From: Betaproteobacteria bacterium
Lineage (GTDB): Bacteria; Pseudomonadota; Gammaproteobacteria; Burkholderiales; Methylophilaceae
Direction of reading: 5' to 3'
Assembly: GCA_022599515.1 (NCBI GenBank)
Contig: JAHZMC010000041.1
Location: 1-37,204 of the forward strand
DNA length: 37,204 nucleotides
This document shows, piece after piece, positions 1 to 8,189 of the stretch. Numbering within the stretch: the first letter of the stretch is position 1; every line of letters starts with the position of its first letter. The translations under genes were made by a program, and so were the position numbers. The notes beneath the pieces were generated by a model, which was given only the letters and a program-made list of their open reading frames with translations, had not been told where the DNA came from and made no database searches.

Positions 1-113
1 CGATCTCCCTCATCGCATTAGGCTTAACCCTATTTATCATCACATTTATTGTGCTGGCACTCTCTAAATTACTCTTGCTTCGTCTTTCTAAGCAGGAAGG
101 TAAACAATCATGA
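1..113 (+). CDS. pstC: PstC phosphate ABC transporter permease, C-terminal fragment
   Basis: Only the last 36 codons are present, read from position 3 and ending in TGA at 111-113. The peptide is one hydrophobic segment (roughly [20 protein letters not shown]) followed by a short basic tail ending in KQEGKQS. This is what the last membrane helix of an inner-membrane permease looks like. The TGA overlaps the pstA start (ATGA at 110-113), which implies translational coupling. Identity rests on position directly before pstA and pstB, since the fragment itself has no diagnostic motif. The operon promoter, and any Pho box or pstS, would lie to the left of the window. Confidence 0.82.
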   Translation, partial: ISLIALGLTLFIITFIVLALSKLLLLRLSKQEGKQS

Positions 114-967
114 TGGAATTTAACAACACGCGTTATAAAAAACGTAAGCTATTCAATCAAGTTGCAATGACACTATCAATGGTGACCGTTGTCATTGCAC
201 TCTTTTTTCTCGCTTGGATATTGTTTACTTTATTTAGTAATGGTTTTCAATATTTAAGCACTGCTGTGTTTACAGAGAGCACACCTCCGCCAGGCGGAGC
301 AGGCGGTTTATCCAACGCAATATTTGGTAGCTTAATGATGGTGGTGTTTGCTACTTTAATCGGCACACCAGTCGGCATCTTAGCAGGCACTTACTTAGCT
401 GAATATGGCAAAACAGGCTGGCTAGCACCAACAACACGCTTTATTAATGACATTCTTTTATCAGCACCATCTATTGTCATTGGTTTGTTTGTTTATGAAA
501 TTGCTGTGCATCGCGTTGGTCACTTTTCTGGCTGGGCTGGTGCAATTGCATTATCACTCATCGTGATTCCAGTTGTGGTGAGAACCACTGAGAACATGAT
601 GCTGTTAGTGCCGAGCGCATTGCGTGAAGCGGCGGCGGCATTAGGTGCGCCATATTGGAAAGTGATTACGATTGTGGTTTATCGCTCAGCAAAAGCAGGT
701 ATTTTAACTGGCTTATTGTTAGGCGTGGCACGCATTAGTGGCGAAACTGCACCACTGCTATTTACTGCACTGAACAACCAGTTCTGGAATGCAGATATGG
801 CGAAACCAATGGCCAGCATCGCGGTTGTGATTTACCAATTTGCATTAAGTCCATACGATGATTGGCAACACTTAGCATGGGCTGGCGCACTGATTATTAC
901 TTTATTTGTTCTAGGCTTAAATATTTTAGCTCGAACAGTTTTCCGTCAAGAACAAGTACAACGTTAA
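110..967 (+). CDS. pstA: Phosphate ABC transporter permease PstA
   Basis: Inner-membrane permease of the high-affinity phosphate importer PstSCAB; it pairs with PstC to form the channel. The 285-residue product has about six hydrophobic segments, the first near residues 18-45. It has the permease EAA loop ([16 protein letters not shown], near residue 170) that contacts the ATPase, and the PstA-typical [17 protein letters not shown] stretch near residue 205. Two adjacent ATG codons (110 and 113) could start it; the first overlaps the pstC stop. pstB follows after 16 bases in the same operon. Length and motifs are normal for the family, and the Pst system is usually induced by PhoB under phosphate limitation. 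Confidence 0.97.
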   Translation: MMEFNNTRYKKRKLFNQVAMTLSMVTVVIALFFLAWILFTLFSNGFQYLSTAVFTESTPPPGGAGGLSNAIFGSLMMVVFATLIGTPVGILAGTYLAEYGKTGWLAPTTRFINDILLSAPSIVIGLFVYEIAVHRVGHFSGWAGAIALSLIVIPVVVRTTENMMLLVPSALREAAAALGAPYWKVITIVVYRSAKAGILTGLLLGVARISGETAPLLFTALNNQFWNADMAKPMASIAVVIYQFALSPYDDWQHLAWAGALIITLFVLGLNILARTVFRQEQVQR

Positions 968-983
968 TTTGGGATTATAACTA

Positions 984-1754
984 ATGACTACAGAAACCTT
1001 ACAGTCGAAAATTAAAACGAATAATTTAGACTTTTATTACGGCAAATTCCATGCCTTAAAAAATGTGAATTTGAGTATTCCTGCCAGTAAAGTAACCGCG
1101 TTTATCGGTCCATCTGGTTGCGGAAAATCAACGTTACTCCGAACCTTTAACCGCATGTATGAGCTTTATCCTAAACAACGCGTTGAAGGAGAAATCTTGC
1201 TTGACGGGAGTAACATCCATGATAAAGGACAAGATATCAATTTGCTGCGTGCAAAAGTCGGTATGGTATTCCAAAAACCAACACCGTTCCCAATGTCAAT
1301 TTATGACAATATCGCATTCGGTGTTAAGTTATACGAGAACTTGTCTAAACGTGAAATGGATGACCGTGTTGAGTGGGCATTAAAAAAAGCAGCATTATGG
1401 ACTGAAGTAAAAGACAAACTAAACCAAAGTGGTGGTAGTCTATCTGGTGGTCAGCAACAACGCTTATGCATTGCTCGCTGTGTTGCAGTTAAACCCAATG
1501 TGTTACTGTTAGATGAACCTTGTTCTGCGCTAGATCCGATTTCTACAGCGCGTGTTGAAGAACTGATTCATGAATTGAAAAAGGAATACACGATTGTTAT
1601 CGTAACGCACAATATGCAGCAAGCAGCACGTGTTTCTGATTACACAGCCTACATGTACTTAGGTGAGTTGATTGAATTCAACAATACAAACGATATCTTC
1701 ATCAAGCCAAACGATAAGCGTACTGAAGATTACATTACTGGCAGAATCAGCTAA
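984..1754 (+). CDS. pstB: Phosphate ABC transporter ATP-binding protein PstB
   Basis: Cytoplasmic ATPase that powers phosphate import through PstA and PstC. The 256-residue product has all ABC motifs: Walker [10 protein letters not shown] at residues 42-50, Q-loop in [18 protein letters not shown], signature [14 protein letters not shown], Walker [13 protein letters not shown] and the switch histidine in [10 protein letters not shown]. The [10 protein letters not shown] stretch and '[10 protein letters not shown]' are PstB-specific hallmarks. It lies 16 bases after pstA and 50 bases before phoU, so all three are probably on one transcript. In the known system PstB, together with PhoU, also reports phosphate status to the PhoR kinase. 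No irregularities were seen. Confidence 0.98.
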   Translation: MTTETLQSKIKTNNLDFYYGKFHALKNVNLSIPASKVTAFIGPSGCGKSTLLRTFNRMYELYPKQRVEGEILLDGSNIHDKGQDINLLRAKVGMVFQKPTPFPMSIYDNIAFGVKLYENLSKREMDDRVEWALKKAALWTEVKDKLNQSGGSLSGGQQQRLCIARCVAVKPNVLLLDEPCSALDPISTARVEELIHELKKEYTIVIVTHNMQQAARVSDYTAYMYLGELIEFNNTNDIFIKPNDKRTEDYITGRIS

Positions 1755-1779
1755 ATTAAACATCTAGCTAAATTAAACA
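1749..1779 (+). repeat. Short tandem duplication at the pstB stop codon
   Basis: The 14-base string AGCTAAATTAAACA occurs at 1749-1762 and again at 1766-1779, a 17-base period. The first copy contains the pstB stop codon TAA (1752-1754). It looks like a small replication-slippage duplication in the pstB-phoU spacer. No function is assigned. Confidence 0.7.
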
Positions 1780-1804
1780 ACTATCGGATCAGTTAGGATT
1801 ATAA

Positions 1805-2491
1805 ATGAACGAAAACACACACCTTTCGACCCAGTTTGATGCAGACTTAGAGCGCTTGCGTAGCAAAGTGCTTGAAATGGGCGGTCTAGTTGAATCTCAA
1901 ATCAATATGGCCACTAAAGCATTTGCTGATAACAACATCGAGGTAGTTTTAGATGTATTAGAGAATGATTCTGATGTAAATGCTTTTGAAAAATCAATTG
2001 ATGATGATTGCATTCATATCATCGCTAAACGTCAGCCAACTGCTTCTGATTTACGTCTTGTGATGTCGATTAGTAAAATGGTGACAGACCTTGAGCGTTC
2101 TGGTGATGAAGTGAAAAAGATGGCAAAAAGCATTCGCCGTATTCAAGAGCGCGATGTCAATGTGCTTAAAGCAACAACTGATGTTAGACATTTAGCACAA
2201 GCGGCAAGTGCACAAATTAGAAGTGCATTAGATACATTTGCACGACTCGATGCAGATGAAGCAAGGGCAGTAATTGAAACGGATGACGCACTTGATAAAG
2301 AGTTTAAATCAATCATTAGACAGTTAATCACTTTCATGATGGAAGATCCACGCACCATTACAACGGCGCTTGACATCATCACGATTGCGCGCGCTATCGA
2401 ACGCATAGGCGACCATGCAAAAAACCTTGCTGAACAAGTGATTTATATTGTTGAAGGCCGCGATATACGTCACCTAGCCGATGAGAGCTAA
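1805..2491 (+). CDS. phoU: Phosphate signalling protein PhoU
   Basis: Negative regulator of the Pho response that couples the Pst transporter to the PhoR/PhoB two-component system. The 228-residue product is all-helical with two related PhoU domains, roughly residues 15-105 and 120-210. Each carries a conserved acidic helix resembling a metal-binding motif: ISKMVTDLERSGDEVKKMA in the first, ITIARAIERIGDHAKNLAEQ in the second. An AGGA-type ribosome site lies just before ATG 1805. It is the last gene of pstCAB-phoU, because a strong intrinsic terminator follows about 30 bases after its stop. Family length and both motifs are intact. Confidence 0.97.
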   Translation: MNENTHLSTQFDADLERLRSKVLEMGGLVESQINMATKAFADNNIEVVLDVLENDSDVNAFEKSIDDDCIHIIAKRQPTASDLRLVMSISKMVTDLERSGDEVKKMAKSIRRIQERDVNVLKATTDVRHLAQAASAQIRSALDTFARLDADEARAVIETDDALDKEFKSIIRQLITFMMEDPRTITTALDIITIARAIERIGDHAKNLAEQVIYIVEGRDIRHLADES

Positions 2492-2520
2492 ATCTAAACA
2501 TTGATTGATTTTGCATATTA

Positions 2521-2557
2521 AGGCCTTGGGTGTACTAGCATCCAAGGCCTGTTTTTT
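2521..2557 (+). terminator. Intrinsic terminator after phoU
   Basis: Arms AGGCCTTGG (2521-2529) and CCAAGGCCT (2542-2550) are perfect complements. The stem can extend inward with G-U and Watson-Crick pairs to an ACTA loop. The run GTTTTTTAA follows immediately at 2551. This ends the pst-phoU transcript, so ppk1 needs its own promoter in 2558-2708, where I could not identify a convincing -35/-10 pair. Confidence 0.9.
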
Positions 2558-2708
2558 AATCGACTATATTTGTAGCATTGCTCAAACGATTCAACAGCGA
2601 TTAGATTGCGCCTTAATAAGCGAAAAATTAACCATTAGACGACTAATACTAAGTCAAACTAGCAATCAACATGTATCTCAACCCATTATTTTTTATATTG
2701 TAAATACA

Positions 2709-4754
2709 ATGAAAAAAACCGTTTCTACCCTACTAAACCGTGACTTAAGCATTTTAAGTTTTAATGAGCGTGTTTTGTCGCTAGCACAGCGAGAAGATTA
2801 CCCACTATTGGAGCGTTTACGTTTTTTATGTATTGTTGCTTCTAATCTAGATGAGTTCTTTGAAGTTCGTATGGCAGATCAACTAGAAGCAATACAAAAC
2901 GGCATATCAAATGCTAATTTCAATGCTGAAACTTACGAAGCTATTTCACAAAAAGCCCATGCTCTGGTCGCAAAACAATACCATTTATTTGAACATGAGC
3001 TGATGCCGGCATTAGAGAAACAAGGTGTATCGTTAGTTTCTAGTCACTTGCGCACCCCTGAACAAAAAAAGTGGGTTGCCCAATATTTTCAAGCAGATGT
3101 CAAACCATTGCTACTGCCAATTGCACTGGACCCGTCGCATCCTTTTCCACAAGTAGCTAACAAAGCGTTGCACTTTATTGTTCAACTCGAAAGCAAAGCA
3201 AAGCCAACGCCATCAATCGCGATTGTACGTGTACCACGTGTACTTCCGAGGGTGACCAAGCTCCCTTCTCGTCTAAGCAAAAAACAACAATGCTTTGTGT
3301 CACTCACTAGTATTATTCGTGCACATTTGCCTGACCTTTTCCAAGGTGCAAAAATCATTAATTTCTCTCAATTTCGAGTCACTAGAAACTCAGATTTAGA
3401 TGTGGAAGATGACGTGAGTAATTTACGTACGGCATTACGCGAAGAGCTCGCATTCCGCCCTTATGGCGAACCAGTACGCTTGGAAGTCACAATAGATTGT
3501 GATGAATCATTATCAACCTTTTTATTAGAACAGTTCGCTTTACCCCCCTCTGCTTTGTATAAAGTGAATGGGCCAGTCAACCTTGGTAGACTGATTCAAT
3601 TACCTGATTTAGCTGGTGATGCAAAATTATTATTCCCAACTTTTACGCCAGCATGGCCTAAAGGTTTAGCGGCGAACAAGTCGATGTTTTCACAATTAAA
3701 AAAGCGTGATGTGTTGATTCATCAACCGTTTGAAAGTTTTGAAGCTGTTATTCAATTGCTGCAAGAAGCTGTGCATGACCCAGACGTACTGGCTATTCAT
3801 CAAACCATTTATCGTGCAGGTTCAGATCCACGCATTCTCAACTTGTTACAAACAGCCGTACAACGTGGCAAAGAAGTGCTAGTGGTGGTTGAGTTAAAAG
3901 CACGCTTTGATGAGGAAGCGAATATCAACTGGGCAGAAGCATTAGAGTCGATTGGCGCACAAGTTGTGTATGGTATTGTTGGCTTAAAAACGCATGCAAA
4001 AATGCTACTGATTATGCGCCGAGAAGGCCGTGCAATTAAGCGTTATGCGCATGTTTCTACTGGCAATTACAATCCAAAAACTGCAAAACTCTATACCGAC
4101 CTCAGCATGCTGACCAGTGACCTTACTATCACTAGAGAAATAGAGCAATTGTTTAGACATTTAACCAGCGAACTTCCGCTGCCTAAGATGCGTAAATTGC
4201 TGGCTTCACCTTTCACCTTGCACAGCACCATGCTACGATATATTAATGCAGCAGGCAATGCGGCGGCGAAAGGCAAAACAGCGAAAATCATCATCAAGAC
4301 TAACTCACTGACCGACGAAGCACTCGTGCTAGCGCTCATGAGAGCAGCAAAAAAAGGCGCAACAATTGATTTGATTGTACGTAGCGCCTGTATATTACCG
4401 CCCGGAGCAAAAGATTTACATGACCGCATTCATGTTCGTTCTATTGTAGGGCGCTTCCTTGAGCACTCTCGCGCGTTTTATTTCGATATTGATGGCAAAG
4501 TGAAGCTTTGGCTAGCCAGTGCTGATTGGATGTCGCGCAACATGCTTAGACGTGTAGAAATTGCATGGCCGATTTTAGATACAGACATGCAAAAACGCAT
4601 TGTGGACGAATGCTTCACGCCTTATTTACAAGATAATGTTGATGCCTGGGCATTAACTAACGATGGTAGCTACCAACTTGTCCAGAATACCGATAGCAGC
4701 GAGTTGACAACCCCGACTTCAGCACAAACGATACTTTTACAAAAGAATCGCTAA
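2709..4754 (+). CDS. ppk1: Polyphosphate kinase 1
   Basis: Makes long-chain polyphosphate from ATP by a histidine autophosphorylation mechanism; membrane-associated homo-oligomer in the family. I place the start at ATG 2709 (681 aa). The product then begins MKKTVSTLLNRDLSILSFNERVL, matching the usual PPK1 N-terminus, and the family length is about 680-700. The upstream open frame to 2505 would begin before the phoU terminator and looks unlike protein. N-terminal domain: residues about 10-115. Catalytic histidines: H429 in GLKTHAKMLLI and H586 in FLEHSRAFYFD. HVSTGNYNPKTAKLYTDLS is the expected active-site stretch. No clear ribosome site precedes 2709. ppx lies nearby on the other strand, so synthesis and breakdown of polyphosphate are adjacent. 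Confidence 0.96.
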   Translation: MKKTVSTLLNRDLSILSFNERVLSLAQREDYPLLERLRFLCIVASNLDEFFEVRMADQLEAIQNGISNANFNAETYEAISQKAHALVAKQYHLFEHELMPALEKQGVSLVSSHLRTPEQKKWVAQYFQADVKPLLLPIALDPSHPFPQVANKALHFIVQLESKAKPTPSIAIVRVPRVLPRVTKLPSRLSKKQQCFVSLTSIIRAHLPDLFQGAKIINFSQFRVTRNSDLDVEDDVSNLRTALREELAFRPYGEPVRLEVTIDCDESLSTFLLEQFALPPSALYKVNGPVNLGRLIQLPDLAGDAKLLFPTFTPAWPKGLAANKSMFSQLKKRDVLIHQPFESFEAVIQLLQEAVHDPDVLAIHQTIYRAGSDPRILNLLQTAVQRGKEVLVVVELKARFDEEANINWAEALESIGAQVVYGIVGLKTHAKMLLIMRREGRAIKRYAHVSTGNYNPKTAKLYTDLSMLTSDLTITREIEQLFRHLTSELPLPKMRKLLASPFTLHSTMLRYINAAGNAAAKGKTAKIIIKTNSLTDEALVLALMRAAKKGATIDLIVRSACILPPGAKDLHDRIHVRSIVGRFLEHSRAFYFDIDGKVKLWLASADWMSRNMLRRVEIAWPILDTDMQKRIVDECFTPYLQDNVDAWALTNDGSYQLVQNTDSSELTTPTSAQTILLQKNR

Positions 4755-4774
4755 CCAAAACACCGCTGTATCTT

Positions 4775-5194
4775 TTATTTCTTTTTCTTTGGCCGGCCTG
4801 TTTTTATAACAGGTACGTCAGCCATTGCTTTTTTTAAACGTAAATCGGTCATGGCCGCTAATAGCTTAATACCCGCGCGTAACAACTCGCTCTTCTTTGC
4901 TGGCTGACCTAGTGCTAATAAACGAGCCTTTAACGCAGCTAATTGTGCATACTCATCTCTAGGCATGGTGAAACTATCGCGTTCCATTTTCACTTTACCT
5001 GATTTAACTGCTTTAGCTGCAATCACCTCTTGTTCTGCTGCTTTTTTTTCTAACGCTAGTGCAGTAGCAACAGGTGTCTTTATAGTCGTTGTACGCTTAG
5101 CCGGCGGCTTTCTAGTTGCTGCAGTTCGCTTTGCTGTCGGATTAGACGCTTTTGATGGAATTGCTTTAGGTGCTACCTTTTGTTCAATCGTCAT
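4775..5194 (-). CDS. Small basic protein: H1-like tail, ribbon-helix-helix-like core, AT-hook-like end
   Basis: I do not recognise a named family. The start is ATG 5194 (MTIEQKVAPK..., 139 aa), because AAGGAG lies 8 bases upstream; a TTG seven codons earlier would put that ribosome site inside the gene. Residues about 1-60 are rich in Lys, Ala, Pro and Thr with repeated K-P/K-R pairs, like histone H1-type bacterial tails. The rest has a short strand (DSFTMP), a helix (DEYAQLAALKARLLALG) and a second helix (KKSELLRAGIKLLAAM), the order and spacing of a ribbon-helix-helix DNA-binding fold. The C-terminus, KTGRPKKKK, holds an AT-hook-like GRP core. I infer a nucleoid or DNA-binding protein. It follows ppx by 58 bases on the same strand and is probably co-transcribed. 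Confidence 0.6.
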   Translation of the reverse strand: MTIEQKVAPKAIPSKASNPTAKRTAATRKPPAKRTTTIKTPVATALALEKKAAEQEVIAAKAVKSGKVKMERDSFTMPRDEYAQLAALKARLLALGQPAKKSELLRAGIKLLAAMTDLRLKKAMADVPVIKTGRPKKKK

Positions 5195-5252
5195 TGCTAC
5201 GCTCCTTAATATCAATCATTAAATAACCTCACCCGACTCTATTCACTGCCTA

Positions 5253-6776
5253 CTATTTTCCTTTTGTTACTATCACTAAACTCCAATTGACCTTTTTCCA
5301 CGCAATCACTTCTTCTTCTAATAAATAGGCTGATTGCGGATGTGAGTCTAACCAGTTTTCTGAGACTGTTAGCGCCATTTTATCTGCGTTAAATTGCAAG
5401 TTTTCAATACCACTCAGCGTTGGTTTATTACGCGAATGACACAGAATAATCGCGAGACGCAAACAAGCTAATGAAATGATTAATCGCTCATCCACCAACG
5501 TTAAATCTAATTTTTTAAGTTTGCCTCTCTGGGCTAATACTAGCAAACTCAAATGATGCAAATCACTCTGAGAAAATCCCATTAACTCGGTGTGATCTAA
5601 AATATAAGCGCCATGTACATGAGAAGCACCATGTGAGATTACCGCACCAATTTCATGACACTGCGCCGCCCAGCTCAGCAACCTGCGCTGCTCTTTAATC
5701 TCACTTTTTTTAAGATTTAAGTTCTCTGTTACGCGATCAAACAAATTAAGAGCCGCTTCGTTTACATGCTCTGCATGCTTGGTATCCACAGGAAACCGCT
5801 TTAACAACAAGTTAACAGAAGCATCCTTGGTATAGACCAAGCCATCTCTCGCTTCTGCTGCCATATCATAAAATAAACCATGTCGCAGTGCACCGCGCGC
5901 CACATGCAGGGTTTCTATTTTTAAAATATCAAACACTGCACGCAATACACTTAATCCACCGCCAATGACGGCATTACGCTCTTCTTTCAAACCATCTATT
6001 TTTAGACGGCTGGCAGTTTTGGCTTTGATTAATTCCTTACGTAACCAATCTAAGCCGTCTTTTGTAATCACGCCTTCTTTGAAGCCAGCCAGTGCTAGCA
6101 CATCACCAACAGCGCCAACGGTGCCAGATGCACCATAAGCCACATCCCAATATTTAGGTGCATAAGTGCGGGTAATCACATCTAAAAATGACTTAGCCGC
6201 TACTTCAGCACGTTTTAAATTCTTTTCAGAGAGCTCTCCATCAGGAAAATATTTCAATGACCATGCAACAGAACCAACGCGTAGTGACTCTGTATTTAAT
6301 GCATCAAAGTGCTGCCCTAATACAAACTCAGTTGAGCGTCCACCAATATCAATCACCAGGCGGCGCTCATCTGTCTGTGGTAAAAAGTGACTGACACCTT
6401 GATAAATTAGTCTAGCCTCTTCCACACCTGAGATGACTTCAATATTGTAGCCAAGCGCTTTTTGCGCTATGCCAATAAAAAAATCTCTATTACGCGCTTC
6501 TCTTAGTGTTTGTGTTGCTACTGCTCGCACATTTTGTGCAGGGAAACCTTTTAACGCCTCGCCAAATCGCTCTAAACATTTCACGCCGCGCTCTAGCGCA
6601 GCTGCGTTTAAATTACGATTTTCATCTAAATCACCGCCTTGCCTAACGGCTTCTTTAATATAGTCCACCCGTTGTATTTGCCCGCCAACATAATGTGCGA
6701 TTTCTAACCTAAAACTATTTGAGCCTAAATCAACCGCCGCCAGCAGCGTTTCTGCGCTTATCGTATTATTTTCCAT
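5253..6776 (-). CDS. ppx: Exopolyphosphatase (Ppx/GppA family)
   Basis: Releases phosphate from polyphosphate chain ends and may also act on pppGpp; cytoplasmic. The 507-residue product has the actin/hsp70-like nucleotide-binding halves: phosphate-1 motif AAVDLGSNSFRLEIAHY at residues 11-27, then LVIDIGGRSTEF near residue 140, and YGASGTVGAV near residue 215. The C-terminal third is an HD-type domain (HEIGAVISHGASHVHGAYIL, DLHHLSLL). The second phosphate loop reads GGRS where E. coli PPX has GGGS. I believe this occurs in relatives but cannot confirm it. The length is normal. It starts 74 bases after the glycosyltransferase stop on the same strand, and the basic protein gene follows. Confidence 0.95.
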   Translation of the reverse strand: MENNTISAETLLAAVDLGSNSFRLEIAHYVGGQIQRVDYIKEAVRQGGDLDENRNLNAAALERGVKCLERFGEALKGFPAQNVRAVATQTLREARNRDFFIGIAQKALGYNIEVISGVEEARLIYQGVSHFLPQTDERRLVIDIGGRSTEFVLGQHFDALNTESLRVGSVAWSLKYFPDGELSEKNLKRAEVAAKSFLDVITRTYAPKYWDVAYGASGTVGAVGDVLALAGFKEGVITKDGLDWLRKELIKAKTASRLKIDGLKEERNAVIGGGLSVLRAVFDILKIETLHVARGALRHGLFYDMAAEARDGLVYTKDASVNLLLKRFPVDTKHAEHVNEAALNLFDRVTENLNLKKSEIKEQRRLLSWAAQCHEIGAVISHGASHVHGAYILDHTELMGFSQSDLHHLSLLVLAQRGKLKKLDLTLVDERLIISLACLRLAIILCHSRNKPTLSGIENLQFNADKMALTVSENWLDSHPQSAYLLEEEVIAWKKVNWSLVIVTKGK

Positions 6777-6850
6777 AATGCATTTATAGCATATTAGAAA
6801 TAAACCTGATGCGTCAAAATCAAAAAATACCTAAAAAAGTAATCGCTTCA

Positions 6851-8053
6851 TTAGTCAGTTAATGTCACATAAGGTAGCGATGACTTTTTAAATTGATATT
6901 GCTCGATTGTTTTTTGATAAAAATTGACCATGCGCTGGGCTTGTACATCAGCTGACCACACACAAAAAGCATAGTCTTTTGCTTTTTGACTCAGCAAGTC
7001 TCGTTTGGAATGATCTTCAATCAAAGAAGCGACTTTATCGGAAAACTCAACTGCATTTTCAGTTGCAATCAATGCACCTTGCCCTTCATGCAAAATAGAG
7101 GCTGTTCCTAATTCAGCAATACCAACCACAGGGGTGCCTTGAGCCATAGCCTCTAATAATACCAATCCTTGCGTTTCACTTTTTGATGAAAATACAAAAA
7201 CATCAGCTGATTTATAGCAAGCATTTAATTCGGTATCACGATCTAAATAGCCAATAAACTTAACGTTATCTTCAATCTTTAACGTAATTGCTAGTTGATG
7301 CAGAGATTTTTCTGCAGGCCCTTCTCCTGCTACGACGAGTAGCACATTCGGATGACGTTCAGCGAGCACCTTGGTCATTTCAAATAAAAAGGGAATGTTT
7401 TTCTCAAATGCAACGCGCCCTACATAAAGCAACATTGGTCGTTTATTCTCAATGCCATGTTTTTTCTTAAATGCTAACCCATCTGACTCAGCAAAACTGC
7501 CTTCTTGTAAGCCTGTGGGAATCACATTAGCGCTGCTACTAACGCCATACACTCTCAACACATCTAACATCGGCTGCGATGGAACAACAATAGCATTCAC
7601 CGCATTACATTGCTTTTTAGAAACTGTGCGGGCAAGACTTCTTGCCATGCCTTGTGGAATCCAAGGCAAGTAATGATGCAGATAATCTTCAAAAAAAGTG
7701 TGATAGGTTTCAACGCAGGGAATATGCAATAGCTTCGCTAACTTAAGCCCTAAATAATGCGCAACAAAAGGCGTATTAATATGAATAATGTCATACTTTT
7801 CTTTTTTCAGTTCAGGCAGCAGTTTTAAAGCCGCGCCATATTTCATTAAACGATCTTCAGGATCAAAATAAATACTTCTAGCGGGAATGCGTTTAATGTT
7901 AGCGGCATCCGCATGATGTCCATCACCATAATCAGGCGCAATTAAATCGACATGATGCCCAAGCAGTTGTAATTGATTAATAAACGTTTTGATTGAAGTT
8001 GAAACGCCGTTCACCCGTGGGAAGTAAACATCTGATATGAAAAGTATTTTCAT
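6851..8053 (-). CDS. GT4 glycosyltransferase resembling diacylglycerol glucosyltransferases
   Basis: The 400-residue product has a GT-B fold. It starts MKILFISDVYFPRVNGVSTS, the usual acceptor-domain opening. VETYHTFFEDYLHHYLP near residue 115 resembles the HTxYxDYxHY stretch of 1,2-diacylglycerol 3-glucosyltransferases (alMGS/LafA type). The donor domain has GRVAFEKN near residue 213 and the EX7E motif ETQGLVLLE near residue 293. No signal peptide is seen, so it should act at the cytoplasmic face of the inner membrane on a nucleotide sugar and a lipid acceptor. The acceptor is inferred; a mannosyl or other lipid transferase (PimA-like) is possible. It is divergent from the phospholipase C-like gene and lies upstream of ppx. 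This context fits phosphate-stress glycolipid synthesis. Confidence 0.8.
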   Translation of the reverse strand: MKILFISDVYFPRVNGVSTSIKTFINQLQLLGHHVDLIAPDYGDGHHADAANIKRIPARSIYFDPEDRLMKYGAALKLLPELKKEKYDIIHINTPFVAHYLGLKLAKLLHIPCVETYHTFFEDYLHHYLPWIPQGMARSLARTVSKKQCNAVNAIVVPSQPMLDVLRVYGVSSSANVIPTGLQEGSFAESDGLAFKKKHGIENKRPMLLYVGRVAFEKNIPFLFEMTKVLAERHPNVLLVVAGEGPAEKSLHQLAITLKIEDNVKFIGYLDRDTELNACYKSADVFVFSSKSETQGLVLLEAMAQGTPVVGIAELGTASILHEGQGALIATENAVEFSDKVASLIEDHSKRDLLSQKAKDYAFCVWSADVQAQRMVNFYQKTIEQYQFKKSSLPYVTLTD

Positions 8054-8082
8054 GTATAACTCGTATTATTTAAACAATGTAA

Positions 8083-8097
8083 AACGATAGTATCGTT
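8083..8097. promoter_or_regulatory. Perfect palindrome in the glycosyltransferase/phospholipase divergent region
   Basis: AACGATAGTATCGTT is a perfect 7+1+7 palindrome, about 30 bases upstream of the glycosyltransferase start (coordinates could be off by one). Its size and position suit a dimeric repressor operator on the glycosyltransferase side. A second perfect palindrome, GAACTTGAAGTTC, lies at 8138-8150, close to the Pho-box-like site of the plus-strand gene. No regulator gene is adjacent. Confidence 0.5.
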
Positions 8098-8102
8098 GCA
8101 TT

Positions 8103-8128
8103 ATGACAATTTAATGAATATGACAATT
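8103..8128 (-). promoter_or_regulatory. Two TTGTCAT direct repeats before the glycosyltransferase
   Basis: Read on the minus strand, AATTGTCAT occurs twice (8120-8128 and 8103-8111) with a 17-base period. Each resembles a PhoB half-site (CTGTCAT), but the period is not the 11 bases of a canonical Pho box. The first TTGTCA could alternatively be a -35 element followed at 15 bases by CATAAT as a -10. Both readings are tentative. Confidence 0.35.
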
Positions 8129-8149
8129 ATTTGTTAAGAACTTGAAGTT

Positions 8150-8167
8150 CTGTCATTTAAGCTTCAC
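8150..8167 (+). promoter_or_regulatory. Pho-box-like site before the phospholipase C-like gene
   Basis: CTGTCATTTAAGCTTCAC aligns to the enterobacterial Pho box (two CTGTCAY half-sites, AT-rich 4-base spacer) with 14 of 18 positions matching: a perfect first half, spacer 3 of 4, second half 4 of 7. It ends 22 bases before ATG 8190. TCAAAT (8177-8182) would be the -10 at the usual distance, giving a near-leaderless transcript. Binding by PhoB is inference. Confidence 0.42.
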
Positions 8168-8189
8168 AAAACCATGTCAAATTAGCGCC

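Noticed and set aside
2505..2708. 68-codon N-terminal extension of ppk1
   Set aside because: It begins upstream of the phoU terminator, shows no resemblance to the PPK1 N-terminus and no ribosome site. The protein from ATG 2709 has the normal length.
8142..8189. Phospholipase C-like protein starting at TTG 8142
   Set aside because: It would place about 16 residues before a good signal peptide and run through the Pho-box-like site. ATG 8190 gives a clean signal sequence.
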